From NCBI GenBank assembly GCA_029204225.1, contig CM055092.1, forward strand, positions 14,742,059-14,806,058: 64,000 nt of DNA, written 5' to 3'. The translations under genes and the position numbers were made by a program. Source of the DNA: Diphasiastrum complanatum. Lineage: Eukaryota; Streptophyta; Lycopodiopsida; Lycopodiales; Lycopodiaceae. The stretch's first letter is position 1, and each line of letters begins with the position of its first letter. The notes under the pieces are model-generated. The model ran no database searches. It was not told the DNA's origin and saw only the letters and a list, made by a program, of their open reading frames with translations. This document shows, piece by piece, positions 1 through 61,993 of the stretch.

Positions 1-1585
1 GTAGACAGTAGTCCCCATCAGTCTAGAGCCTAGAGAGAGAAATTAGAATCGTAAAAGAAACGATCAATGTTTGCTATTTTAACTCTCTCGCTCTCTCTCT
101 CAAACAATAACATTTCTATGAAAATATGATAATAGCGTCCATGGAACATGCCTCCATGATAGCATAGCATCTAGGCATAGAGAGATTTTACATCAAAAAC
201 ATTACAAGTACAATAGACAAGGTAGGTTTTCCTCTCACAGATTCATCCTTCAAGCTTCAAGTAATTAATTTCATGCCAAGTTTAGAACTTCAAACTTAAA
301 AACTTTACTTAAAATTGGCTAATCAAACTCACAACATAGCAGATATCAAGATGTGTGGTGGTAGGATAAATTAAACTCTCAACTAGCTGATGAAATAGAG
401 TAGCATCATTTAAAAGGAAGACAATCAATAGCTCCAGAACATGACCTCTTTTCTTAGTTCTTAAAGAAAAAAATGGTCTCAAACTACACTTGAGGAGTAA
501 TTGACATCAATCTACCCCTCTAAGATAGGTTGACGCTTAGATTTTTATTATGAAGCTCTTAGTGTCTTTCAAAATTCAAATACATACTCTGATTGTTTTG
601 CTAACTTTCTAAAGACAAAAAAAGGTCTATTTGAACTACCCTTGAGGAGTAGACCAACATCAACCTAACCCCTCTAAGATAGCTCTACACCTATATTTTA
701 ACTATGAAGCTCTTATAAGAATTTTGATGGCTCTCAAAAACCAGCATGCATACTCTGATTGTTCTAGGATTCAGGTTTCTAAGGTTGCACCGCAATGTAA
801 AACATGGACAGAATGCTCATTCCAAAAATCTCCAAATAGGTTTTCAGATCAGAAAGTAAGCTGCCAAAAACTTGTGATTCGATTTAAAAATCCACTTGCT
901 TGGGATTCATGTGGAACTTAGATACATTTAATCTATACATAAAGTACACATCATCTTTACATGTAATTCGTAAGCAATTTAGGATCTAGTATCTACGGTC
1001 TCAGAACAATATGAATGTGCCAATATTATAAATAAAATGGAAAAGTAAATCGACAAAAACATTTAAACAAGTAATTCCAAACTGTTGGTTCAAAACTAAA
1101 ATAAAAACATAAACCATTTGAACAAAAAGCTGGGCTAAAGCATAACAGTCTGTAGATTGGGAAGAAATTTGCTGCCAATTATGAACTCTCAGTTTGGCAA
1201 CTATTCATGATCATATTGCAATTATAAGTGCTTCCTCCTCTATAGACTTACTCGAGCTCAACAAAGCTCAATATACAAAAACGTGGTCCAAACCACACTC
1301 AATCTAGTTGAAATCAACAACTCTAATGGTGATAACACTGTGAAAAGAATAACTATGCAGGTGGCTTTCATGCCACTTTTCACACATATAAGTGCTGCAA
1401 AAGTCCCAAAAGAAAGGAAGAACGTTATTGTCCTCTAGAATATGACAGCTCATATCTTTCGGAAAATGGAATCTACAGCTCCAATTGTGGAGTGGATTTT
1501 TGGTGAAAGATTTGCTCTCTCATTATATAATCGATGCTATTTCAATTTCAAGGCAAAAAATCATCAGAAGACCACAATCCTAACC
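1..1585. other. 3' flank of the RPI gene, no gene seen
   Basis: AT-rich DNA downstream of the RPI stop codon. The part next to 1586 must hold the 3' UTR of the minus-strand transcript, but I could not place a polyadenylation site. The short open frames here have no recognisable protein character. A diverged direct repeat lies at 468-763 and a short CT-rich stretch at 84-106. Confidence 0.6.
468..763. repeat. diverged direct repeat, two copies of about 130-147 bp
   Basis: Copy 1 (about 468-597) and copy 2 (about 617-763) share the same ordered blocks: a run of A then GGTCT, CTTGAGGAGTA, CCCCTCTAAGATAG, TATGAAGCTCTTA and finally CATACTCTGATTGTT. Small indels between blocks show that the duplication is old. 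No coding content is seen. Confidence 0.75.
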
Positions 1586-50699
<49,114 letters not shown>

Positions 50700-51077
50700 C
50701 GTATCAACCTGAGGAGAAAAGTGCTCTTTCAGAGTGTTTTTAGATGAGATCTCGAGATGTTCTGATTTTTAACTTTTGTAAACTGGTAATCAACTTCATC
50801 CATGCCTGATCTGACTATTGGTGGTTCTCTGGAAGTTCTGATGGATACTTGGTAGTAGATCCATCAGTCAGTCTGATGATCTACTTCCTTCTTGATCCTA
50901 TTTGGATCTGGATCCTTCTTGGATTCTGATGGATTTTCCCGATCTTGCCAGATCTAGTTTAATCTAAATGGATCTAGCTTGATTTGGCTTGACCTTCTTA
51001 GATCTAGCGGTGTTGGTTTAGTAGAATAGCTTTTCGTAACGTGCCATCGCCAATCTGGATCTATCTTACTGCGGTGG

Positions 51078-52416
51078 CTAGTATTTGTGCAACCGGCTAC
51101 CGTTGATGGGTGTATCGAATGGTGTCCCATCTAGCTTTTCTAAATTCACGGCTCCATGATTAAGAATTTTCTTGATCCTATAAGGAACTTTGCCTGTGAA
51201 TTTTAACTTTCCCTTGATCGCCTTGGTTTTATACATCAGGACCAAATCTCCGGAGCAAAGATCCTTCTTTTGTAACCTGCGATCATGCCATGCCTTGCAT
51301 CTTTCCTTTTTAGCTGCCAGTGCGTGCACCGCTAGTAAGCTGTTTCACAAAGTTTATGCAGAGCTTCGTGGCGTAGTTGTAGAGATTTGGACTCATTAAA
51401 ACGTTGCGTGGTGGCAATCCTCAATGACGGAACTAAAACTCTACTGGCATTATAGCATCCTGACCATATACCAATTGGAAGGGTGTTTGATCAGTGCTTC
51501 CTTTATATGTTGTCCTGAATGCCCACAATGCAGCATGCAACTTATGTTCCCAATCCGATCTGCTAGCTTCAACTGTTTTCATGAGCACACTACACAGGAT
51601 CTTATTGGATGACTCTACTTGCCCATTACCACGAGGATAATAAGGCATACTGGTTCTGTGGATCACGAAGAATTCTTTCAACAGGACCTTAATGGTCTTG
51701 TTGATGAAATGGCTTCCACAATCGTTGACCAGCTCCACCGGGCATCCGAAGCGTATAATGATATTTTCATAAAGGAACTTGGCAGTGGTCCTAGCATCAG
51801 CTACTCTTATTGCCTTGGCTTCGACCCATTTGGTGAGGTAGTCTGTGGCTATGATTATGTATCGAGTCTGGGAACTCCTTGCTGCAAGGTGAATTGGACC
51901 GATGTAATCCAATCCCCACTTTTCGAATGGTGCTTGGGCTAAGACCGGGTGTAGTAAGTCGTAATTCAATCTCGTTGGTCTCCTTGCCCTTTGGCACACA
52001 TCGCACTTTTTCAAGTATTCCTCCGTATCCTTATGAATCGTTGGCCACCAACATCCTAATTGCAGGATCTTGCGAACTGTAATGTCAGATGCAAAATGAC
52101 CTCCACCCATGCCTTCATGTGAAAGTGAAACGATCTGGGTGGCCTCATGAGGAAGAATACACCTTCAAAGAATTCCATTTGGACCTCTTTGATACAACTG
52201 GCCGGCAATCAACTGATAAGGTCTAGCCTTTAAGATCAATTTCCGTTGTTCCTCCTTTGGTAAAGATTTGTCTAGTTGGCCTCGCATTAGATATTCAACA
52301 ATGTCGGCTGCCCATTCTGGTACTATGTCCACGTAAAATAAGGCAGCATCTACCAGCTCATCGTCGGGTTGGTTTGCAATCTCCTTCCCTTTGATTCGTG
52401 ACACGTGATCTGCCAT
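51078..52416 (-). pseudogene. gypsy integrase
   Basis: 52416-52165 is the RNase H/integrase connector (ADHVSRIKGK, YQLIAGQLYQRGPNGIL). 52110-51433 (225 residues) has the zinc region GGGHFASDITVRKILQLGC and CDVCQRARRP, and the core GLDYIGPIHLAARSSQTRYI, ATDYLTKWVEAKAI, FGCPVELVNDCGSHFINKTI and YYPRGNGQVESSNKILCSVL, with the three acidic DDE positions visible. YKGSTDQTPFQLVYGQDAIM is typical of Tat/Athila integrases. 51329-51078 holds the C-terminal domain (LCSGDLVLMYKT, GKVPYRIKKIL). Confidence 0.88.
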
Positions 52417-52453
52417 GTAATGTTGTTTTCCCTTGCGAACTAATATCCGAAAA

Positions 52454-52750
52454 TCAAACTCTCAACAACAGAAGTAGCCATCTGGTGATTCTTCCAGTGT
52501 TGCAAGTTTTATTAACGAGATAGAGCAAGGGTTGATGGTCTGTATAACAAGCAAAATGTATGGCCATCAAGTAGTGTCGAAATTTTTTAATCGCATAGAT
52601 CATTGCCAGTGCTTCTGGCTCTGTGGTTGAATAATTCATTTCGGTATCACTGAGCTGTCGGCTTGCAAATCGGATTGGAAAATCCTTTTTGTGTTCACCT
52701 GGCTGGGTGAAGACTGCTCCAACTGTATACTTCGATGCGTCCGTATGCAC
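52454..52750 (-). pseudogene. gypsy RNase H domain
   Basis: It reads MHTDASKYTVGAVFTQPGEH, FASRQLSDTEMNYSTTEPEA and YAIKKFRHYLM, then CYTDHQPLLYLVNK, the standard order of gypsy RNase H. The first Asp of the active site (TDAS) and the Glu (TEPEA) are kept. The frame is lost after ITRW. Confidence 0.85.
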
Positions 52751-53814
52751 GTGGAACTCAATGGACCAATTGGGTGGGCATAAGATTGGTGGGCTGAAAC
52801 CAATGCATCATTAAGCTTCTGAAAAGCCTTTAGGGCTTCCTCGTTCCAATGTGGATCCATTGTGAGTTTGTAAATTGGTCTGGCTAACTCTGCAAAATCA
52901 AGAATGAAGATCCTATAATAGTAAGCATGACCCATGAGAATGTAGACCTCGCGGATCATCCCCGGGGTTGGTAGATCAACAATGATTCTGATCTTAGATA
53001 GATCTGTGGCGATCCCGAGTCTTGACACTAAATGGCCGAGAATCAAGCCATGTGTCACCCAGAATTGACATTTTTCTGGATTCAGGGAGATCTGGTATTC
53101 ACGGCATTTTTGTAACACCTTCTCCAAATTGGATAAGTGTTCTGAGTATGGTCCATGCACACATAGATCGTCCAAGAAAATCTCCAAAAAAAAATTGCAA
53201 ATAATCTTTGAATGCCACCTGCATGACTCACTGGAAAGTGCTTGGGGCATTGCAAAGTTTGAATGGCATCACTTTATAGGCATAGGTTTCCCATTATGTG
53301 TTGTTTTGTGCTGGTCCTGGGGAGCTATCTTCATCTGGTTGTAGGCACTGAAGTCGTCTAGAAAATTGTAGGCTTCGTCGCCAGCTACCCTATCGAGGAC
53401 ACTTTCCGTAAATGATAAAAGAAAATGGTTATTTTTGGTGACTACATTTAGCGCCTTCAGATTCACACAAATCCGCATTTTGTCGTTCTTCTTGGGTACT
53501 TTAACTATCCGTGATACCCATTCCGTGTGCTCGATTTCATAGATGAAATCTGCATCCATCAGCTTTTGTAACTCCTGCTTGATCAGCTCAGTATAATTCG
53601 AGTTGCAGCGGTAATAACGGCTTACCTTGGGAACTACTCTGTCCACCAAGGGTATGGTGTGTTGGACTACTGCAAGTGGAATGCCCTTCAAGTCACTATA
53701 ACTCCATGCAAAACAGACTTTATGTTCCACCAACAACGATCGTAGTCTCTTGAACTGTGTGGGTGTTAACTGCTCCCCCACATGCACTATCTTTTCTTCT
53801 TCACCGCTCGGCAA
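52636..53814 (-). pseudogene. gypsy reverse transcriptase, frameshifted
   Basis: 53814-53269 reads GEQLTPTQFKRLRSLLVEHK, FAWSYSDLKGIPL, VVPKVSRYYRCN, VSRIVKVPKKNDKMRICVN and NFLDDFSAYNQMKIAPQD (motif A region). A frameshift follows, and 53250-52760 has FLDDLCVHGPYSEHLSNLEK (motif C region; its usual Tyr/Phe-x-Asp-Asp is seen as FLDD) and FWVTHGLILGHLVSRLGI. The motif B segment between them is decayed. Confidence 0.82.
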
Positions 53815-53830
53815 GGTTCATCGGTTGTGT

Positions 53831-55114
53831 TCACGCATGTCCCTTGAAGACTTGTACGGCTGGTGCCTGACTTTGATCAGGTTCTCTCTGGGCTTGCGGC
53901 ATCATGATTACCACATCGTCCAAGGTATAGTTCTTGAAAGTCTCAGGCATCTTGTGAACTGGCGCTCGTTGAGATTCCTCTTTCAGCATATTGATCTTAG
54001 CCCGACTAGCCATTTTTTTATTTTTTGTCACCTGTGTAGAAGATGACGTTGTATCTGAGTCCAACTTGATTGACTTCAAGGATTCCCATACTTTCTTTTT
54101 GCTCTTTTTTGTCATCTCGGTGGACTCATCCTTGTTATCCTTCATCGGGACTGTCATGACATTCGTCTCATGGTTCCAAATATCCACATCCAGTGTAGCT
54201 ATCGCCTCATCGGGTAGATCACTCCAACGGATCACCTGGTTGTAGCGCTGCTTCAACTGATTCTTCTTATTCGTAGGTGCCTTGGGTGGATCAATCCTTG
54301 AGACTTTCGCCATAGCAGACTTTTGCGGTGGTTGAGCTGGTACTTTCCTGATTCCATAACGATCTGGGTCCATGTGGTGTAAGACATGTTCATCAGACAG
54401 CTCAATCTCTTTATTATAAGTTAGAGCATGTTGCCAAGGGACCAGATCATCATCCACTGGGTTCTCAATAGGTTCCACTGACAGCCATGCTACGTCTATC
54501 ATATTCACCCCAAATGTGATGAGTGTGTCCATAGTGTAACACTTGGGTGAAGATTTACTAGGTTCCGGATCTGATTCATATTGACATGTCTGGAAGTCAA
54601 TAGTTGCTAATGCATCCATCCATATCACGACATCCGTCTCTGAATGATAGTGACCCCCCTTGGCTTCCCTTGGGCGATCCATCGTGTGATCTGTCGTGGA
54701 TGATCCGTTATCAGCTTTGGGTACAATAGGTTTCACCGCCCATGTGGTTGGATCAACCTTTACAGCCTGCTCTTTGTTCTCGAAGGTGAGTTTCCCCGTA
54801 CCCCAGTTGCGTACTACTTGCGCAGTTCTCAACCATGGTCTTCCCAGTAAAACACGGTATGCAGATGGAGATTTAGGTATATCCATGACTACAAAAGTAA
54901 TCACAAACTGCATGTCTGCTATCTTTATAGGGATATCGGCAACTACACCTTTTGGTTTTACACAGGATTGATCAGCTAGCTTGATGGCGAATCTTGTTGG
55001 TTTCAATCCTTGTAAAGCCCATTTTTTGTACAAAGTAGTGGAGATCAAATTGACACTCGATCCTCCATCTACCACTGTCGTCTCGTCCTCGTATCTCTTG
55101 TGTTTGATTGGCAA
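53831..55114 (-). CDS. gypsy protease region (427 aa)
   Basis: An open frame with a retropepsin-like start: TTVVDGGSSVNLISTTLYKK (Asp followed by Gly-Gly-Ser where most have Asp-Thr-Gly), then VVMDIPKSPSAYRVLLGRPW. The same block occurs in the nested fragment near 23110-23370. The rest is a long charged linker with no recognised domain, leading to RT. Confidence 0.8.
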   Translation of the reverse strand: MPIKHKRYEDETTVVDGGSSVNLISTTLYKKWALQGLKPTRFAIKLADQSCVKPKGVVADIPIKIADMQFVITFVVMDIPKSPSAYRVLLGRPWLRTAQVVRNWGTGKLTFENKEQAVKVDPTTWAVKPIVPKADNGSSTTDHTMDRPREAKGGHYHSETDVVIWMDALATIDFQTCQYESDPEPSKSSPKCYTMDTLITFGVNMIDVAWLSVEPIENPVDDDLVPWQHALTYNKEIELSDEHVLHHMDPDRYGIRKVPAQPPQKSAMAKVSRIDPPKAPTNKKNQLKQRYNQVIRWSDLPDEAIATLDVDIWNHETNVMTVPMKDNKDESTEMTKKSKKKVWESLKSIKLDSDTTSSSTQVTKNKKMASRAKINMLKEESQRAPVHKMPETFKNYTLDDVVIMMPQAQREPDQSQAPAVQVFKGHA

Positions 55115-55138
55115 AGTGATGTTGTGTTCCTCACTTTC

Positions 55139-57262
55139 TCATGCTGCTCTGATGTGGAGGACGTTACTTGTTTCTTCATAGCCCATACAATATATGGGCT
55201 CATGCGCTACTGGATCCTCATCCGCTTTGGCCCATTCAGCTACAACGCTTTTCGCTTGTGGTGCAATCCGCAGTAGTTCTCCGAGTAGTAAACTAACACG
55301 GCTTGACAGTAAGTGCGAGCCTTTCAGTGTGTGGTTCCTCGGGCTCCACCATGTGAAAAGGTGGTTCATGTTCGTGCAACCGATCATTCTGATCAGTGCG
55401 CAGTGGTCAGCCCGTTTGCGGTTCCCATTCGACGCCAACTAGAGGTTCCACAGGATTATCTCTTTCTTGCTCTTTTTCCTCCGCTTGTGCTTTCTGTACC
55501 CAGTGTCTTATTTTCTGATACTGTCTTCTTTTTTCCTCTCACATTCGGATATGGCGCTGAAGTTGAGGGTTGGTCGTCAGTGACCGATGGTGGTGGTGAG
55601 GGAGCCACTTCCTTCCTCTTCTGTGCTCTCGTAACAACTAACACAGGAGCGTGGAATTGTCGTCCTTCCGATGGCATCCCTGCTAGAACTGTTGGTTGCT
55701 GTATTGCAATGAAGTTCAAAGGTGCACTGGTTTCGAGTTTAAATGGACAATTCTTGTAACAGTGTCCATAACCGCATTCTCGACAGAAGGATGTATATTG
55801 TCCCTTGTAGGGACATTCTGCAATTATGTGTCCTTCGTCGCATCCGTAGCAGCCGTAATTTCTTCCGCCTTGACGCTGAGTTTGAGCTGCATAGGCCGCA
55901 ACATATTCATCTATGGCAGGATCCATAAATGGTTCATCTGGTTCGTACCATTGCTGCTGCTCAAGCTGAGGTGGCATTTGCATCTATGGTTCTACCGTTG
56001 TCAGATTTACATGGGCCACTTGTTGATTGGCTAGCCCTGGTGGAGCAGGTAAGGCCATACGCTGTGGTTGATTTGGTGCGCCGTACCTTGGTGCCGCGTT
56101 GGGTGCCCCTTAATGGTAAAGATAGGAAGTCTGATAAGGACTTCTCTTCTGTTGAACAATCCGGGGGTTGAACGGGCAAAATGCCATATCGTGCGATGTT
56201 GCATTGCACAGATTGCAAAATCTATGTGTCAGTCTCAGATTTTGCTTTAGGAGTGGACACTCGTTTGCTGTATGGTTTTGTGTGCACACTGAACACAATA
56301 CATTTTTCCGTCCTGGATACTGTAGTTGGTTTGGTTCCGGTTGATGTGACGTTACTGCTACAGCTCCTTGTAAGGCCTTCAGTTTCTGGTCAAACTGCGC
56401 CGTAAGTTGCTCCATCTGCTGTTTGTGTAATTTTGTCATTTGTTCCAACAGCAGTTCCGTGGATGGAGCAGATGCGTTTGATGATGATGATGCTAACGAG
56501 GGAGTAGGGGTGTGGGTGGATGGATAGTTGTCGTCAGATCCCTCATCCACTTCCCTGATGGCATCTTCCATAGCTTCTTACAAAGTAGCATACTGCTCCC
56601 GTCGTTTCAGTTCTCTTCTGATGCTTCGTGGTAGTCTGGCTAGGAACCACATGATCACCAGGTGATTGGGAGTTAGGGCTGCACTACACTCGGATCGTAA
56701 GTATTTGACCTGCTCAATATAGTTCATGACCCTTTCTCGTTTTCCCATCTTGACTTTGCTCAGCAAGAGAAACGGGTCTTCCAAGAACTTTCTTGATTTA
56801 AAGCGCATAATGAGAGCCGCCTTAGCCGCTTTCCAGGTGGATTTTTCTTCCTCTGATAGGTTGAAAAACCAATCATGAGCCACTACCAATAAGGACATGG
56901 GAAACAACAGCAGCTTCTCCGCAGGTGTCCATTCACCATAGATTTCACAAGCTTGCTAGTAGATCTGGAGGAATCATATGGGATCTGATGATCCATTGTA
57001 TTTTGGTATTTCCATCCGTGGTGTTCTCCGGACTGCTTGCAAGGGAGCGACAGGTATGGGTTGGCCCATTGGATCCATTGGTGCTGGTTCCGGCTATGCC
57101 TCTTGTTGCACAGCTGCTAATCTGGGAAGGTGTGGTGCTTGATTTGCTATCCTTCGTGCTATTGATCGTCCCGATCTCACATTCATCCGATGGTGGGTTC
57201 CAATGTGATTGTATCTTGCTTATACAGTAGGATGCAGTCTGGATCTCTAAGGATCTGATCAA
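55139..57262 (-). pseudogene. gypsy gag with four zinc-knuckle-like motifs
   Basis: The core reads SLLVVAHDWFFNLSEEEKST, LARLPRSIRRELKRREQY (56907-56578) and then MEDAIREVDEGSDDN. Frames 56907-56578, 56571-56110 and 55983-55456 share one phase, separated by single stops. Four Cys/His motifs follow: CSVCTQNHTANEC, CNLCNATSHDMAFC, CYGCDEGHIIAEC and CRECGYGHCYKNC. Three of them have a C-x2-C-x3-H-x4-C spacing. The C-terminal part is basic (KKKTVSENK, GGKRARKR). Confidence 0.8.
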
Positions 57263-57269
57263 TCTGATC

Positions 57270-58470
57270 GGTCGGAAGTGAAGTTTAGGCCCTTTACGGT
57301 GGTTTTTCCTTGATAACTTTTTATTCCTTGCACTGATTGACCTGAGATTTTGACAGTAGCTGGATCTGATGTAGATCTTATCACTGATCTAGTCTACGAG
57401 GGTTCTCTTGTGTGAGGATTGGCTGTGCGAGGGTTCTTTAGCTATTTTTGCAAGTAAAAAACTTGATATCTCTCAGATCTCTAGGAAGTAGCTCTTGCAA
57501 GGCTTATAGTAGCTGGGTCTGGGTCAGATCTCACTATAGAAATCTCTGCGAGAGTTAACTCTCGCAAGAAGTGAAAATTTCATTGTCTGCGAGGGTTCAA
57601 AAATACTTTTTTTGGCTTGATCTTCACCAGATCTTCACACTAATTCTCGCAGGCTTCATCACTGATGTAAATTGACATTCTGGATCGATTGAGAGGGTCT
57701 ACGAGAGTTCTTCACTAGATCTTCACTTTGTAGTGATTTTTTTGCACTTAGATCCAATTTTCTGCTCATTGGAATCAAGCTAACTCTCGCAAGCTCTTCT
57801 GTGTCCTGGTCTCACCGAAATGGAGCTTCAAAATCCTCTACGAGAGTTCTTGACCACTAGAACTGAAAAATTTGCTATCTGCGAGGGTTCGCTGGTACTT
57901 TCCCATCTTTTTTTCACTGGAAACTCTCGCACAGGCACTTAGACATCAAACTAACTCTCGCAAGTTTCTCTGTGTCCTGGTGTCACTGAGATGGAACTTC
58001 AGAGGGCTCTGCGAGAGTTCTTACGAAGATTTGAATTTTTTGGATTTTTTTTTCAAAAGTTTTTTGAATTTTTTATGATTTTTCTCTGGTTTTCACAATT
58101 TGCTTGGAACTAACTCTCGTAGGTTTCATGCAGGTCTGGGATAGTACCCTGGAGCTGCTGCCAGTCATGCAAGGGTTAATTTTCACTGATTCTGGAGATA
58201 TAAAAATCTGATGAGATTTTAGGCTCTTTTTCCCTCCAAAATATAGATTGGTGTGTTTTTTTGGTTTTTTGGCTGGTTGGTTTGGGTTTCAAGCCCTTAG
58301 AGGCTGTTCAGGGCCTCCTCTACCCTCTCACACCTCCTCCGCTAGTTGTGAACAGTCCAAACACAAAAAAATACAGAAAACAAACTCTAAACACCCAAAA
58401 ATCTACCTAAAACTACTCTAAAAAGCAAAAAATTTGTTAAATTGCAGCTAAACTAGTTAGTGGAAACCTA
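57270..58470 (-). other. gypsy leader with repeated GCGAG / CTCGCA words
   Basis: A non-coding leader between primer site and gag. Phrases like CTGCGAGGGTTC, TACGAGAGTTC and AACTCTCGCAAG recur irregularly about every 100 bp from 57390 to 58120. Confidence 0.6.
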
Positions 58471-58489
58471 TCCCCGGCAACGGCGCCAC

Positions 58490-59180
58490 TGTTGGGTCGA
58501 GATCTTATGTAGTATAGCCCTCCCGCCTGTCAACAAGGGTTAGATCACTGGATAGGTACCTAACTATGCATAGATGTTATTTTTAGTTAGTTTCCAACTT
58601 TGTCCCTTTACTCTACTCACCACTAACACTACTCTCCCTTAACTCTACTCCTCTACACTAACATTCATCATGATTGTAGGTGAAAGGAAGGGGATGATTA
58701 GAAAAGATAGAGGGAAAAGAAGATAGAAGAGAGAGATAGAGGGAGGATGGAGGTTAGCTCAAATGCACATTGTACTTGCTAAAGGAGAAACATAAACTAT
58801 TGAAACCAAAAAGCATGAACTTGAACGCAATAGAAAACAACAAGAGCAATAGCAAGCATTGAATTGCAAATGAGGATGCTTCTCTTCCAAAATTGGTAGA
58901 GTTTCCTCCTTCTCATTAAGCATGCAAATAGTGTACAAATGGTGCCTTTTTATAAAATGGGGAAGGCCCTTGCTCCTTAATCCTATTGGCTAATATTCAC
59001 AATGATCCTATCCATTCATCTTGGACCCAACTTGATCCAAGGGTCCACAAAAAGTACATTGGTAATCACAAGATTCACGTGAGTCCCAATTTGGACCCAA
59101 CTCTAAAAAATAATCTCTAAGTTTAAAAATGACTTTGGGCCTCTAGTTTTATTTTAATTCCAAGGCCCAGGTCAAGTTTA
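58490..59180 (-). repeat. Tat/Athila-like 5' LTR, part next to the primer site
   Basis: On the minus strand it carries a TATA-like TTTATAAAAAGGC near 58945, AATGAGAAGGAGGAAACTC downstream, and ends GACCCAACA right before the primer site. The block at about 58830-59155 matches the LTR fragment at 23776-24136. The outer (right) end is not resolved. Confidence 0.7.
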
Positions 59181-59289
59181 TTTTATTTACAACTTTACTT
59201 GCGTGCTCATTGGGCCATGGGCTTACGCGCACAGGATGCCATGCCCTCGCAACACATTTTATTGAATGATTTATCTATTTACACTTTGT

Positions 59290-61290
<2,001 letters not shown>

Positions 61291-61299
61291 CTCACGCTG

Positions 61300-61943
61300 T
61301 AGTGGGTTTATTTCCTTATCTAACCTGAATCCAAGATCTAATCAATCTAGCATCAAAGAGACGAAGTTAGTTGTCACGCATAGATTCGTTCCCATGCGAA
61401 CGATAGTATAGTTCAGATTTCAGCATGAATGAAAGATCCAAATCTAAGTCTAATATCCATTAACCCTAAGCATTAACACTACATCCACTAACATTAGATC
61501 CATAACAAGATAGCTTAATCTTTCTCTATCTTCATTTCTCTCTCATAAAAAGTGTAATAACATACAAGCCCAATAACAATCAGATCCAGTAATTAGCAAA
61601 ATCCAAAGAAAGCATGAGAGATGGAGGAAAAGTAATAGAGAGCAAGGACATTCATCAATCCATTTCAAAAGAGAACCAATATGCTTTATTGAAATGAGAA
61701 AATGAACATGTGTCGAAACTCGAGTTGGTCCCTTTTTATAGTAGAGAGGAGGATCCTTAACTTGCCATTTAGGCCTTGTGACATCAAAAGTCTCGCAAAA
61801 AGGCCTAAAGTCCTTTCATTGACTTTCCAATTAATCAAATAACTATGTGATCATCTGGTTGGACTTACACACGAAGGGTGCCAAATCCCTCTCACTTATT
61901 AGCTAGGATTAGGGTTGTCTTGGGATTCGCAAACCCTCCAACA
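61300..61943 (-). repeat. LTR-like sequence beginning TGTTGG (minus)
   Basis: On the minus strand a purine-rich GGTGGGAGATAC (61955-61944) is followed by TGTTGGAGGGTTTGC at 61943. About 200 bp on is a TATA-like CTATAAAAAGGGACC (61741-61727). This looks like a polypurine tract and the start of an LTR. It is either the 3' LTR of an element to the right, or the outer start of the long LTR that ends CCAACA at 58491. Confidence 0.45.
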
Positions 61944-61993
61944 GTATCTCCCACCAAAACTGGTGGCGGTCCCATGACACCTGCGAGATGCAG

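Larger units (their letters stand above)
50700..58490 (-). mobile_element. Tat/Athila-like Ty3/gypsy element body, 3' LTR missing
   Basis: It reads right to left. The primer site TGGCGCCGTTGCCGGGGA (plus 58471-58488, complement) is typical of Tat/Athila elements. A leader with GCGAG/CTCGC words follows (58470-57270), then gag (57262-55139), protease (55114-53831), RT (53814-52760), RNase H (52750-52454), a linker with an integrase N-terminal region (52416-52110) and integrase (52110-51078). There is no chromodomain. LTR-like sequence ends in CCCAACA (minus) right next to the primer site at 58491. No matching 3' LTR is visible left of 51060, so that end is deleted or unrecognisable. Confidence 0.85.

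Noticed and set aside
54696-56405. Plus-strand open frames of 75-148 codons
   Set aside because: They lie opposite the gag and protease frames of the minus-strand gypsy element and carry no domain.
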